Shown here piece after piece: positions 45,601-56,288 of a stretch of DNA of 64,000 bases. The stretch is taken from contig OX336389.2 in the NCBI GenBank assembly GCA_946902985.2, positions 339,610,444-339,674,443 on the forward strand. Direction: 5' to 3'. The notes under the pieces are model-generated. The model was not told where the DNA came from. It made no database searches and was given only the letters and a program-made list of their open reading frames with translations. Each line of letters begins with the position of its first letter. Position 1 is the stretch's first letter. Both the position numbers and the translations under genes were made by a program. The DNA is from Meconema thalassinum. Taxonomy: Eukaryota > Arthropoda > Insecta > Orthoptera > Tettigoniidae.

Positions 45601-45878
45601 TAGTACTGCGAGGTATAGATACAGGCGCTCACTATAGATTAGACCTTATCACCCCTCGAGATTGGAGTTTCTCGATTTGCTCTAAATGTAAATGATAGTA
45701 GAAATTTGTACCTTGGCTGGTAGTACTATTTTCTTACGAATAATATCTATCCTGTATGTTCCTGAAATTCCCAATTTTACTTAGTAGGCATGGTAAGTTT
45801 GTGAGCTGGGTAATTTACATGTCTGCAATCCTTTACAGTGCAGCGTATATAAGTACTGATGGGTTTATTCGGGCGCAG
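42614..45878. mobile_element. TA-flanked 3.27 kb element, no recognisable transposase
   Basis: The element lies between TA (42612-42613) and TA (45879-45880) and has inverted ends CTGCGCCAGAATTTA and, from the right, CTGCGCCCGAATAAA. Removing it with one TA restores the 130-bp minisatellite unit at normal length. Open frames inside are short: an 86-codon Arg/Glu-rich frame at 42851-43111 and a 101-codon frame at 43592-43897, neither recognised. A 22-bp phrase GATGTCAATTCTGAAGAA is repeated three times at 43566-43629. The TA target suggests Tc1/mariner-type or a related transposase acting in trans. Confidence 0.75.
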
Positions 45879-46852
45879 TACACATGTACACCGTTTCACC
45901 GATCTGAACCACATTTTGTATACTTGCCCTTTGGACCCCTGCTGGTAACACTGTCCACTTGATATTTTGGACAACGCTCTCCATTCCCTACATTTAGAAA
46001 AACAGACAAAATAAAATTGGAAACCACGTATTATAGCCCTAGAACCATTCATGTCCGTAGTAGTGTAACTGTAAGTGTATTTTAATAAGTCTATTGTTGA
46101 CGGGCAGTTCGGGCTGCATCACATCACCCCTCTCAGTGTTCTGGTGCAGAATTGTGGAAATAGTTGCATCTTGCGCTGCTTATAAATTACTGTCACGGGG
46201 AGTAATTAGTGCAAAAAATATATCTTAGGCCCCTTAAAACAGTTATCATCATGAAAATATTATGCCTCTGTATAAATGCAATGGTGTTGGTGCAGTACAC
46301 TGAGGTTACCAGCTGCAATAAGCGTTGGTGCTTTCAAATTTACCTTCATTTATTCCGAACCTTATCGTTGAGTGCTATGTGGCGATAAATGATACTATTG
46401 CTACCTCAGTAGCTTGGGACAGCCGAAGTTTTCCAAAGTGTTCTGATTATCTTTTCTACGGTGCTATGCGACTAAAGACGACACTATTGGTCTCTACATT
46501 TCTAACAGCCAATGAGATATAGGCCCTAGGCAGTGTCTTTTATTTCACTTACTACCCTACTCTTTCTAATCATTAAAAAAAATGTTTGTAAATTACATGT
46601 GTCTGTGCTGTAGTTGCACAATAGCCGTTTCCCTAATCATTATCATCATTACGGGAAAATGAACTGATTGTTACGTCCATTATACTGTACTACTTATCAC
46701 CCCCACTACAACCACCACCACCACCACAAAAAGTTATTATTTTTTAAATGTTTTTCTGTTAGTTTAAGTATCATGTGCCAGTTCTGTAGTAGTATTCATT
46801 ATCATCCATAAAACAAATAAATCCACCGGGCGAAGCCGGGCACTACTGCTAG

Positions 46853-47073
46853 TTATATTTATACCTAGCATTACTTATCGGCTACAAGCAAACAGTCGGA
46901 CAACCTCGCTTCTCAATCGGTCGTTGTTTGCGCTCGAATGATCTTTCAGTGCCGAGGTGTATGGGACAACGTGTGAGCAGCAGAGCGTGCTCATCCTTGC
47001 TGTACGTAACTTATACCGCCTCATTTAAAGTAACGAAAAATGAAAACAAGGTGCTCAGTAAAGAACATATAGT
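46853..47073. other. No feature seen
   Basis: Short unique stretch between two mobile elements. Confidence 0.4.
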
Positions 47074-47883
47074 TAGAGTCCTGCGTGGATAAACAAAACG
47101 TTATCTGCATCCGCACGTTTGTTACTCGAATCGTCTGGCATAACACGTTTAGACATTTGAGGAGAAAGCCGTTCCCCTAGGCCAGTGGTTCTCAACCGGT
47201 GGGGGGGGGGGGGGGTCGCGAGATATGGAGAAAAAGTAAAAAAAAAGAGTTATTGCTGTAGTTTTTAATTGAAAGAACAATACACTCACATTGTATTAAT
47301 CTTTTACGTATTTTTATTCTATTAATGAGAAACTTGAGCTTGTTTGGAATTAACCAGTTTTTTTATTAATGTTTATTAATATTAGTTACAAGTGTTTTTA
47401 TGAATAAAACTTAGCAATTATTGTAATTTTTTAATTATTGTTTTAACGTTAAAACTTGGGGGGTCGCCAAAATACTCAGCCTAAAAAGGGGGTCGCAGTG
47501 TCGAAAAGGTTGAGAACCTCTGACCTAGGATATGTATCTCATGTGTTATGTTTAAAATGAATGTTGTACAGACAGAATTGCAACTCTTTTCAGTTCGGAG
47601 TATTAATTATGCTTAATGACATAATTTGAATGACATTAGCGTAAATCATCATCGTACATTTGTCTTGAAAAAAAAACATAACGGAAAAATATGATAATAT
47701 GTCATAAACATCCGGGTCCTAGTAATGATATTCAACAAGTTCGGATTGTATTCTAAAAACTATCCGCAAATTTACTCCAAACATTATCCGCAGCTTATCC
47801 GCTATCCGCTATCCGCACAGCCATGCAAACTATATCCACATGGCGAAAATATTTGCGGATATCCGCATCCGCGCAGGGCTTTA
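47074..47883. mobile_element. TA-flanked DNA element, copy 2, with nested MITE
   Basis: Ends are TAGAGTCCTGCGTGG and GCGCAGGGCTTTA. It is the inverted partner of 37468-37966. Near its right end are short repeats of TATCCGC (47785-47820). It is interrupted by the hAT MITE at 47183-47522. Confidence 0.85.
47183..47522. mobile_element. hAT-type MITE, CAGTGGTTCTCAACC ends
   Basis: The 340-bp unit starts CAGTGGTTCTCAACC and ends GGTTGAGAACCTCTG, 15-bp inverted ends with one mismatch. Subterminal GGGGGTCGCGA and GGGGGTCGC words follow at both ends. Flanks CCCTAGGC and ACCTAGGA are an imperfect 8-bp duplication. The end sequence is of the class found in SPIN-like hAT elements. A run of about 15 G is at 47202. 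Confidence 0.85.
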
Positions 47884-48474
47884 CATAGTCTATTCCATGG
47901 GTACAATTGTTTCTCTTTTCCTTATAATGCAGTTTAATTAATTTCGTATTATACGGGTGGTAAACTATTAACGTCGTGTACAGACTGAGCACTGAGTCAA
48001 GTAATACACACCCCTGTGGTCCATCTTGGAAATATGCTGTGTCGAAAAGGACACACTTGTTTAGTGATATCTTGAATATGTGTGTTATATACAGTCCAGA
48101 GAAGGTATCTTATAGAAGTCTACCACCATTGTAAGTGTCGTCATTGTAACTTCTACAAATACAGTAGGTCTTTTTTATGACTATAATATTAATTTTGTAG
48201 TTGTAGTAGTAGCAGCTGCAGCAGTATTTTAACATATTTTCAAAGCAATGATTAAGGAATTATTTTGAGGATACAGATACTCTGAATGCAGGCCCCTAGA
48301 AAACAAAGAACGGTTCTGAAGTTGAGATCATGAAGTATACTTTTATGATTCTGGAATTTATGTCTGCAAATAATATATTGCATAAGACTGCAATGTATTT
48401 AACTTCTTAATTTTTAATTCTAAAAGGTATATTTGTATCAAAATGAACACTTAGCCGTTATTTTAAGACCTAGA
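47884..48474. other. No gene seen
   Basis: AT-rich, no repeat or coding frame recognised. Confidence 0.4.
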
Positions 48475-48650
48475 TGGCGGCTATGATTCTTCAAGGTTGC
48501 GGGATCGAATCCCAGCGCATTCAGCTGCAATTTGTGGGTGCTTAAATGTGAGGAAGCCGTGTCAGTAGATTTACTGCCACTTTAAGATTTCCCTTCAGGG
48601 CTAAATTCCGGCACCTCATTGTCTCTAAAAACTGCCGTAGTTAAAAGGAA
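48475..48650 (+). mobile_element. Second SINE family, partial
   Basis: B box TTGCGGGATCGAATCCCAGC, then GTGTCAGTAGATTTACTGCC and GGGCTAAATTCCGGCACCTC, the inverse of the text at 35,690-35,800. Confidence 0.75.
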
Positions 48651-48879
48651 TGTAAACCCCATATAAAAAGTGTAATAGGGGCTATGTCTTCCGGCATCAG
48701 AGGCAGCTAGGCATTTCCACTTTTCAGAAAGTAGTCTACAGCTTGGATATGGGTGCAAAATGATTGACATTCGGGAATATTTGACAAAAAGCTCGGACTG
48801 GTGGAAGGAATAATTTCAACTCCACAACAGGACGCCAGGACGGAATCCATTTCATACCACTGCTACTTTGAAGGCAGTT

Positions 48880-49563
48880 GTTTGTTTTCCTGGCTGTGAT
48901 CAAATCATGACAAATCGTTTAAGAATCGCCAATTTGAGAGTCGTGCCAATCATAGGGAAGTTCATAGAGAGGGAAAAGAATTGGAAAAGATTAATATTTC
49001 GGATGAAGCCGTCTTATGGCGAGGAATGACCCACTTTTGTATATCGTCCTCCGGATACCCGATTTGGCCACAGGTACGCCGCTATTCGTGCCCACACTGG
49101 TAGTGTGACTGCGTCGTGTTGAGGATGGATTTCTAGTCGTGAAGTGGGCACAATCCATCGCATTCGCCGAAACGTTAATCAGCAGAAATATCAACGGTTG
49201 TTGAAACACTATAGGGTTCTTTATGTTAAGCTGGGGTGTGCTGAAGGAATTCTTCAATTTCAGCAGAATAACCATCCGTTCCACACGCCTCAGTTGATTT
49301 GAGTCAGGCTTTGCGAGGCGACAGGACATCGAACTGATAAGACTGGCTTCGTCGCTCTCTGGATTTGAATCCGATTGAGAATTTGTGGGCACAAGTAAAG
49401 AAGCACATGCAAAGAAAATGGCCTTATCCCCCTCCAAGACGTCCTGTTGATTTGCGGAAGCTCGTCCAGAGTGTCCGGGATTCCGTGGCTGTAAACAAAT
49501 GCTATGTGAGAAGTCTAGTCCACTCGGCTGCAAGAAGTGATCGAGTTGGGAGGAAGATAGACT
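48880..49563 (+). pseudogene. Tc1-like transposase remnant, C-terminal two thirds
   Basis: This is a third Tc1-like lineage in the window. On the plus strand, FRDEAV near 48980 fits the block with the first catalytic Asp (xSDEAx). Then come GTIHRIRRNVNQQKYQRLLK and GILQFQQNNHPFHTPQLI, the second block, in which the expected catalytic Asp of QQDH or QQDN appears as Asn. Finally LDLNPIENLWAQVKKHMQRK (the PDLNPIEN block with the third acidic residue in altered surroundings) and a basic helical tail, YVRSLVHSAARSDRVGRK, end at a stop at 49561-49563. The blocks fall in different frames with stops between them. The DNA-binding domain is not recognisable. No terminal repeats were found. Confidence 0.85.
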
Positions 49564-50224
49564 AAATTTTGAATCGTGGCTTTTGTTTCTTGCATTCAAC
49601 TGTTTGAATTTTTTAAGACAGACGGTAGTAATATCTTGTTTGTTTGTTTCACAAAATATTGTATTAAAGAATATAATCTTTTTGTTTGTAACCATAATAT
49701 GAGAATGGATAATGAAAACTTCATGGCATAATAAATCATGGACCTGGTGTTAATTACTAAAACAGTTACAAAATAGACCGGGGAATTTTTATATTCTCTC
49801 TCTTAAAAGAGGGATATTAACTTGTGTTCGAACGTACGACCTCATGAATGCCAGCCCACAATGTTATCAGTGCGCCAGAATAGTTGCATGCAGAATTGGT
49901 CCAATCTAATTACAGATATACTATCAGGCCTCGTCAGACCGTGGTTCTACAACATGTAACCATGCCTGTCTCCGAATATAGTACACGTCACATTAAATAA
50001 GTTACTAACAACGTAACGTTAATATTTTGTCCCCCATCATTGCAAACATGGTGATTTATATTTACCCTTTCACGAATTGATTGCCGGCGGTCGAGATGGG
50101 AACTATTCTCTGTTTACTTGTGTCACACGTCACTCTGCTTCGTTGACAGGTAGACCTACAGTTGCGCGACTAGGATATGACTCAGCTCCAGTAGCTTCAG
50201 TCATCGTTTATCTGTCCGTGGTGA
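49564..50224. other. No gene seen
   Basis: A GTTCGAACGTACGACCTC word at 49825 may be a decayed SINE B box. Otherwise nothing. Confidence 0.4.
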
Positions 50225-50535
50225 CATGAGCTCCTATGACGCTTATCTGCCTTCTAAGACAGGTAGAGCGCGCAATGCTGCTTTACTTATGTGCAGACAG
50301 CATTCTGTCATCACTGTGTCCTCCGCTTCACCCCACGAGGCTCCTGCTACAATAACCAACAAACGGTGGCGCAGCCACGCTCAGCGGCAATCAAATCTTA
50401 AATGGGTAAATACTCGTAGCATATTTCTTTGCCATTGGGATGAATCAGGGTTGTATTCACTGTTGCATCAAAGTCACCGTGTTGTAGACAGTGAATCTGG
50501 GACTTACAATGTGACTCTAAAGTTGGCATCCTGAG
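50225..50535 (+). pseudogene. Possible Tc1-like transposase fragment
   Basis: An open frame of 102 codons includes KTGRARNAALLMCRQHSV and then RWRSHAQRQSNLKWVN followed by FLCHWDESGLYSLLHQSHRV. This loosely follows the Tc1 pattern of HRxARLxW, then W..V.FSDESRFxL...RRV around the first catalytic Asp. The match is weak: the DES core is the only solid part, and the downstream second and third blocks were not found. It may be a heavily decayed relic or a chance frame; I list it because no other explanation fits. Confidence 0.3.
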
Positions 50536-50883
50536 AAGTTGATCGTCGTATGTTTACTGTGATGTAATTCAGGATCGGAAATCTTCACACTGCTAGCCAG
50601 ATAACGACGCATAACATAGTTTATAATGCAACACCTATTGATGAATATCGATACATTTCCACTTTGTGGATTAGCCTTTCAAGAGACGAGTGCTGCTGAA
50701 TTTGGCAGCGCCGGTGTGTGTTGTGTATAACAGCAGGAGCCTTGCGGGGCGAGGAGTGGGACACACTGATGACGGAGTGCCGTCTACACATAAGTCAATC
50801 GCCACAGTGTCCTGTAAATCACACCCAGTACAAATCGCGCCCAGCACGATCTCTACCTGGAGTATTTGTGGCTGATACGGACT

Positions 50884-51000
50884 AAACCATTGGTCGCTAC
50901 TTGGTTAGACGACTGTCAGGACGAAACCATTGGTCTGGATGAAATCATTGGTCGCTACTTGGTTAGATGGCTGACTAGACGAAAATTACTGATTGCACTA
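50884..51000 (+). repeat. Tandem duplication, about 60-bp unit
   Basis: CATTGGTCGCTACTTGGTTA occurs at 50888 and again about 60 bp later, each followed by GA-rich text ending in AGACGA. Two units only. Confidence 0.8.
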
Positions 51001-51200
51001 GCCTACAAGCAAGATGGTCTGGGGCGTAAGCCCCAAGTTAAGTTTGTATGCAGATCAGTATTGTCACCAGAACAATTTCTAGACTGGGTGCGATATTTAC
51101 GCACATTTCTCAGTGGGCGCTATTTTCACTGGGCGCGATTTTCGTACAACCAGCGGCACTGCGCGCGCTATTAGTATTTGAAGTTATATTGTGAATTGTG

Positions 51201-51455
51201 GCCGGCCCCTTGGTGTTGGGATAGCGCGCCTGCCTCTCACCCGGAAGCCCCGGGTTCGATTCCTGGCTCCGTCAGGGATTTTAGAAGCTGATGTGAGGGC
51301 TGGAACGGGGTGCACTCAGCCTCGTGAGGACAATTGAGTAGCTGTCTGACAGTGATGCAGTGCCCCAGTCACGAAAACCAAGATTAACGGCCGAGGGGAC
51401 CTGATGCGCTGACCACGCGTCACCCCAATATCTGGAGAGCAAGCAGCGAGACTGG
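51201..51455 (+). mobile_element. tRNA-derived SINE, fourth family
   Basis: Head GGCCGGCCCCTTGGTGTTGG with GATAGCGCGCCTGCCTCTCA, B box CCGGGTTCGATTCCTGGC, body GAGGGCTGGAACGGGGTGCA and CTCAGCCTCGTGAGGA, then AACGGCCGAGGGGACC. The clearest A-box/B-box pair in the window. Confidence 0.9.
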
Positions 51456-51900
51456 GCAGAACTACGTGCAGATGTACAACACTGGACACCTGAGACCTGC
51501 GTGAAACGCGACTTAGCCGCCAGGGCGGGACTTCGGAGTCCACGTGGAGTGAAAGTGGAAGAATTATATTGGTCAACAACAGTCAGCTATTGGTCAGTAG
51601 TGAAAAACACGAATGATTGCTGGGGCGAATAGATGGGAGCAATGACATGAATGTACTCGTAATGAAGGGATACAGACTAAGTTAGAAATGAAGCTGTTCG
51701 TATGAGCCGATTCAGATCGTGGGGTCATATGAAGAGAATGGGGGAAGAGAGATTACCCAAGAGGTTAATGAGTTTGACTGTATAAGGTAAGAGAAGTAGG
51801 GATTGAACAAGGGGAAGATGGTTAGATTCAGTGTTGACGAATTTCTAAGTGAGAGGTAAAGCAGAGTAGGCCGCAGTTCTAACTAATACGGGGTCATCGA

Positions 51901-53084
51901 GGCGACTACTGTCGACCAAAATATTATGTGCACTCGAGTTTGAAGGTTGTTTCTGAAGTAACCAATAGACCTACATAAAATCCAATAACATCATCATTTT
52001 CATCGTTCTATTTTACGTTAGTTCATGTAGGTTTGAAATTTTTAATTTATATTTTAATATTTTTTATCGCAGTTGGAATACAAAAAGTGCCCGTTTTTAA
52101 GCGTGTTTCAACCATGCGTCACATTTAAGAATTATTATCTCACAAACCCGTCATCAGATCGAATCCAAATTTTAACACAATATACATTGGAATGTTGTAT
52201 AACTGGTTTATTAATTTCAAAATTTTGTGTTTTCAAGAACGAAAGTTGTTATCATTTTTGTAAAGTAACTTTTTCTCGGCTCGGGGTCGTTGGAAAATGT
52301 AGTTCTTGGTTGCGTTGTAATCCTTATACATCAAAAAGTTATACTGTATGGCTGTGAAATACGTAAATTAATTCACTTATTTCATATCGGTTTGTATTTG
52401 TACGGGGAATTAAGACATGGTTCACCAGCTAGCTGCTCCGGTAAATGCTGTACAGCGTTGCTGATATGGAGCCCATCACTTCCGAGCGAGGCGCGCCATG
52501 ACGCGTGATGGAGCCCATCTTGGCAACGCTGTACAGCTTTCACCGGAGCGGCTAACTGGTTAACCATGTCTTAATTCCCCGTACAAATACAAACCGATAT
52601 AAAATAAGTGAATTCATTTACGTATTTCACAATCATACAGCATACCTTTTTGATGTATGAGGATTACAACGTGACCAAGAACTACATTTTCAAACCACCC
52701 CGAGCCGAGAAAAAGTTACCTTACAAAAATGATAACAACTTTCGTTCTTGAACACACACAATTTTGAAATTAATAAACCAGTTATACAACATTCCAATGT
52801 ATATTGTGTTAAAATTTGGATTCGATCTGATGACCGGTTTTTGAGATAATAATTCTTAAATGTAACGCATGGTTGAAACACGCTTAAAAATGGGCACTTT
52901 TTTGTGTTCCAACTGCGATAAAAAATATTAACATATAAATTAAAAATTCCAAACCTACATGAACTAACGTAAAATAGAACGACGAAAATGATGATGTTAT
53001 TGGATTTTATGTAGGTCTATTGGTTACTTCACAAACAACCTTCAAACTGGAGTACATATAATATTTTGGACGACAGTAGTAGGC
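51901..53084. repeat. 1.18 kb near-perfect palindrome
   Basis: Left arm 51901-52479 and right arm 52505-53084 are reverse complements along almost their whole length, with scattered substitutions and few indels; the loop is 25 bp. The outer ends read ACTACTGTCG and CGACAGTAGT. The same 60-odd-residue reading (FQPCVTFKNYYL... to ...TFSRLGVV) appears from both arms with three differences. GGCGCGCC sits in the loop. Confidence 0.95.
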
Positions 53085-53861
53085 CTACGCAAACAGAGGC
53101 TTGCATACTAGACTGGACGCTGATAGGCAAAACAGTCTCAAATGAAAATGTATGTATGTAAACTGACACCACACATTTCCTCGAGGCAGCGAATTACAGT
53201 TGAGTTGCAGTAGTTACGAAATGCTCCGGAGCTGGCGTCATGCACATTTGCAAGACAATGGCGTGTGTGATCCACCGGCCGGTTTCTACATTGTTCCCAG
53301 CATCCGCAGTGCATCACTCCCGCGGGATGACGTCTGCTTATTTTAAGTTGTGTACATTTCTATCGTAACGGAGGACCTCAAGCAAAGCTGTTGATTTAAA
53401 ACTTAAACGGTTGAAGTGTGCTGCGGGTCTGGTGTTTCATAAGTGGAATACTGTGAAAAGGCGGCAGTTCTCGATCTCAAGTACCGGAGAGATTCTACCT
53501 TTACAGAAGTGTGCAAATTTTATTAGTCTCGATGGCATTTTCCCAACATTTACTTGGTACGTTTTGTGACTTAATACGGTAGAGCTGTTTTGTAAGGTGC
53601 TGAAACTATTTCAAATGTTTAATCAATAGTCTCAATAACATGTTTTTAAAGAATCTGATAGTAAACTAATTGTTTAGAGTTTCCACTAAAAGAGGAGCCA
53701 TGTTAATGCAGAATGCCACACGTTTTGTTTTGATTTCTTTACTCTAGTTTTCCTGTGATTTTAGACTAGAAAGATTGGAAGTCTTTTATTATCGATGGTC
53801 CACTCTTGAACTATTCAAAGATTCGTGAACAGTGGATAGAATTCATTTGATTTATAAGATA
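53085..53861. other. No gene seen
   Basis: No recognisable coding frame or repeat. Confidence 0.4.
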
Positions 53862-54758
53862 CTAGCTGTTACCCGCGGCTTCGCCCGCAATAACATTTGG
53901 AATCCCGTTATAACATTAGTTAAATAGATAGATAAGCATGGGTCCTAGTGGAAACCAAAAATGCATGGGACGAAATAAACATCAAAATATCATGTTGGTT
54001 TCGGACCCTAAAAGACGTGAAAAATATAATAAAAGTATTAAAAAAAACTATTTTTTGAAATTTCATTCGAATCAACTTTTATGTCATTCCTGGGACTTAG
54101 AAAATTCCGGCCAAAAAGTACAAAATCATTAATAACTCCCTAAGTATTCGTCGTATGATGAAATAGCAAGAGGCAAAGATGTAATGTGTTATTGTCTACA
54201 ACATAGGCCATGTATAATTTTACACTCAGACATATTACGTTTCCCCCCCCCCCCCCTCCCCCATAATTTCACCCCTCCCCATGGGCCCCTTAAATTGGAT
54301 TTAGGAAAAAACGGTCAAACACCTGTTTAGTTATTTTTACGCTGATATTTTCGGCTGAGTTCCAAACTCCTCGCCTATGTCGTTAAAGAGATACACGCTC
54401 CGTTAGGAATCCTTCAACCCCCACTTTTCACCCCTTTCACCTCATAATATACATCACATCGAAAAACCCTCAGACACATGTCTTCTTATTTTTAATGATG
54501 AGTTTATATGCCGAGTATCACATCACCCAATGAAACCAATCCGGAGATATTGCTATTCAATGAAATGCAGGTCTACCCCCTTAACACCCCTTTAGAACCT
54601 GAATATCCAAAAATCATTTCTTAGTGCACGTTTGCGGCCCTTGAGGAAGCTGCATACAAAATTTCATTCCAATCCGTTCGGTGGTTTCTGAGATTTCGTG
54701 ATTAATGAATGAGTGAGTGAGTCAGTCAGTGAGTGGTATTTGAGCTTTATATAGTAGA
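53862..54758 (-). mobile_element. Non-autonomous Helitron, 897 bp
   Basis: On the minus strand it starts TCTACTATATAAAGC at 54758 and ends with the hairpin GCGGGCGAAGCCGCGGG, TAACAG and CTAG at 53862. The flanks are A on the left and T on the right, as expected. A GAGTGAGTCAGTCAGT tract lies near the 5' end and a C-run at 54247. No ORF for Rep/helicase. It differs in body from copies 1 and 2. Confidence 0.85.
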
Positions 54759-55425
54759 TATTCCAAAGTTAATGAAAACAAAAAAGACTGATAGTCAGTC
54801 TGAAAGACTAGACTTTATAGACTATCATTTTAAATGCTACAAATGCTGCGTGAACTCAAAGTCCGTTAGCAAGTGCGAACCAAGGTCAAAGGAGGTAGCT
54901 GGCTGGATGACGTCACGCTCACCGGAGCGCGCGGGGAAAGGAGGAAGCTCAAGCAGTACTATGACGTCACACACCTCAGTGCATTCTCGGTACATTTCGT
55001 CCCGTCACCGTAACGTAACGCCAGACCCCAGCGTAACGACGAAGTCGACAAGATCATTTAAAATGATAAAAAACGGACCCTGCTCAGATGTTCTCAGAAT
55101 CTCCAATTTCGAAAATTTTCAGATGCAATTCCTTATGTGAAACCTTGTAAGTCCACAGGGTAGAAAATATTACTTAGTTGGGTACCGTAATAAAAATAAA
55201 ATAATTTTGAATAAAGAATTGTGACTGATATAAATTCTTTATTTGAGCCTAATAATTTGCACACCTCTGTGACTAGAAATTGACGTATCATGCACATTTC
55301 CATCCTTCTGACCAAATGCTTAACGCAGACGGAATCAGAAGGTTAAAGGGAAACGCCAAAATACAAAATTATGAAATTTAAATTTTTTCTAGCATTCTTT
55401 ATAAGTTCTATATTTAATTTTTCTA
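54759..55425. other. No gene seen; two TGACGTCA sites
   Basis: A GC-rich patch at 54885-55040 has two perfect TGACGTCA palindromes at 54908-54915 and 54962-54969. A 135-codon frame starts inside the Helitron and runs through it, but it has no protein similarity I can see. Confidence 0.5.
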
Positions 55426-55426
55426 T

Positions 55427-56288
55427 AAGGTGCGTTCAAAAAGTAACGAGCCGGAGGCTGGAATGCGCAAACCGGTGACTTCATCGGCTAATCGTGGCGT
55501 GTGTAACGAGGTGTGGTTCCGACCAGAGCGTGGAAGGTTACAGCCTGTCACTAGAGGGCACGCGTGCACGTCACGTGATGATACAAAGCGAGCAGCAGCA
55601 TGCATCAATCGTCCAACGCTGCCAGTCGCATCGCAAACAGTGACATGGAGGCGTCAACTGAAGAGCAAAGAGGTGTTGTTCGATATCTGACAGCGGAAGG
55701 AGTAGGGGGAACGGACATTCATCGCCGAATGTCACAAGTGCACGGCGAACACTGCATGTCCCTTGCAAGGGTCAAGGCGTGGCACAAGCGCTTCAGGGAA
55801 GGACGGTGTCGTTAGCCGATGATGTCCGGTCTGGGGCACCCCCCTGCATTACCGATGACAACGTCCAGCTGGTTAATGCACTCATTACCCAGGACCGCCG
55901 AGTGACAGTGAACGCCATAGCCGCCGTGGTCGCTCCACGACAATGCACGACCTCATGCGGCCAACACAGTCGCGACACTCCTGCAGAAATTCAAATGAGA
56001 CGTTCTCGGCCGCCCTCCATACAGTCCAGACTTCTCTCCCTGTGATTACGCCATGTTTGGTCCCCTGAAAAGGGCTCTGCGGGGCCAACGATTCACCTCG
56101 GACTCCAACGTCCAGCTGTACGTGCGGAACTGGTTCACATCGCAGCCCAGGGAATTTTATGAGACAGCCATTCACCGCCTCGTGCCACAGTGGGACAAGT
56201 GACTCAACAGCCAGGGCCAATACTTCTAACATACAGGTACTGTTTACTGTATTTATGCCTCCGGCTCGTTACTTTATGAACGCACCTT
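55427..56288 (+). mobile_element. Mariner element, internally deleted
   Basis: Inverted ends of about 31 bp: AAGGTGCGTTCAAAAAGTAA continuing CGAGCCGGAGG at the left, and the complement of AAGGTGCGTTCATAAAGTAA continuing CGAGCCGGAGG at the right (one mismatch). TA dinucleotides flank both ends. Total about 862 bp against roughly 1.3 kb usual for the family. Confidence 0.95.
55645..56229 (+). pseudogene. Mariner transposase, catalytic centre partly deleted
   Basis: A mariner DD34D-type transposase begins MEASTEEQRGVVRYLTAEGV at 55645, with the helix-turn-helix DIHRRMSQVHGEHCMSLARV, then WHKRFREGR. A frameshift near 55805 follows, then SLADDVRSGAPPCITDDNVQ and TVNAIAAVV to about 55930. The text then jumps to DNARPHAANTVATLLQKFK, the second catalytic Asp block, and on to YSPDFSPCDYAMFGPLKRAL with the third Asp, ending VPQWDK, a stop, and LNSQGQYF with TAA at 56227. 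The segment that should hold the first catalytic Asp (TGDETW) is gone. The N-terminal and C-terminal ends and the inverted repeats are kept, the usual pattern of an internally deleted copy. Confidence 0.93.

Larger units (their letters stand above)
41575..46852 (+). mobile_element. Helitron, copy 2, split by a TA-flanked element
   Basis: The 5' end is TCTATACTAATATAA (41583; an alternative start is at 41575, after an A). It continues AAAGCTGAAGAG and GGAACTACCAGTCCGATTCG. The 3' end is a hairpin CCGGGCGAAGCCGGG, then CACTACTG, then CTAG at 46849-46852 and a host T. It matches copy 1 (7432-18520) along its length in inverse orientation, including the minisatellite and the GGTGGT tract. The segment 42614-45878 is foreign. 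No Rep/helicase is encoded. Confidence 0.88.

Noticed and set aside
48991..49695. 234-codon minus-strand frame
   Set aside because: It is antisense to a Tc1-like relic whose plus-strand text carries the family motifs in order.
52073..52881. Conserved protein shared by two frames (ending TFSRLGVV)
   Set aside because: The two frames are the arms of one palindrome, so their likeness is due to duplication and is no evidence of selection.
54733..55140. 135-codon frame as a host gene
   Set aside because: It starts inside a Helitron end, crosses its boundary and has no recognisable domain.
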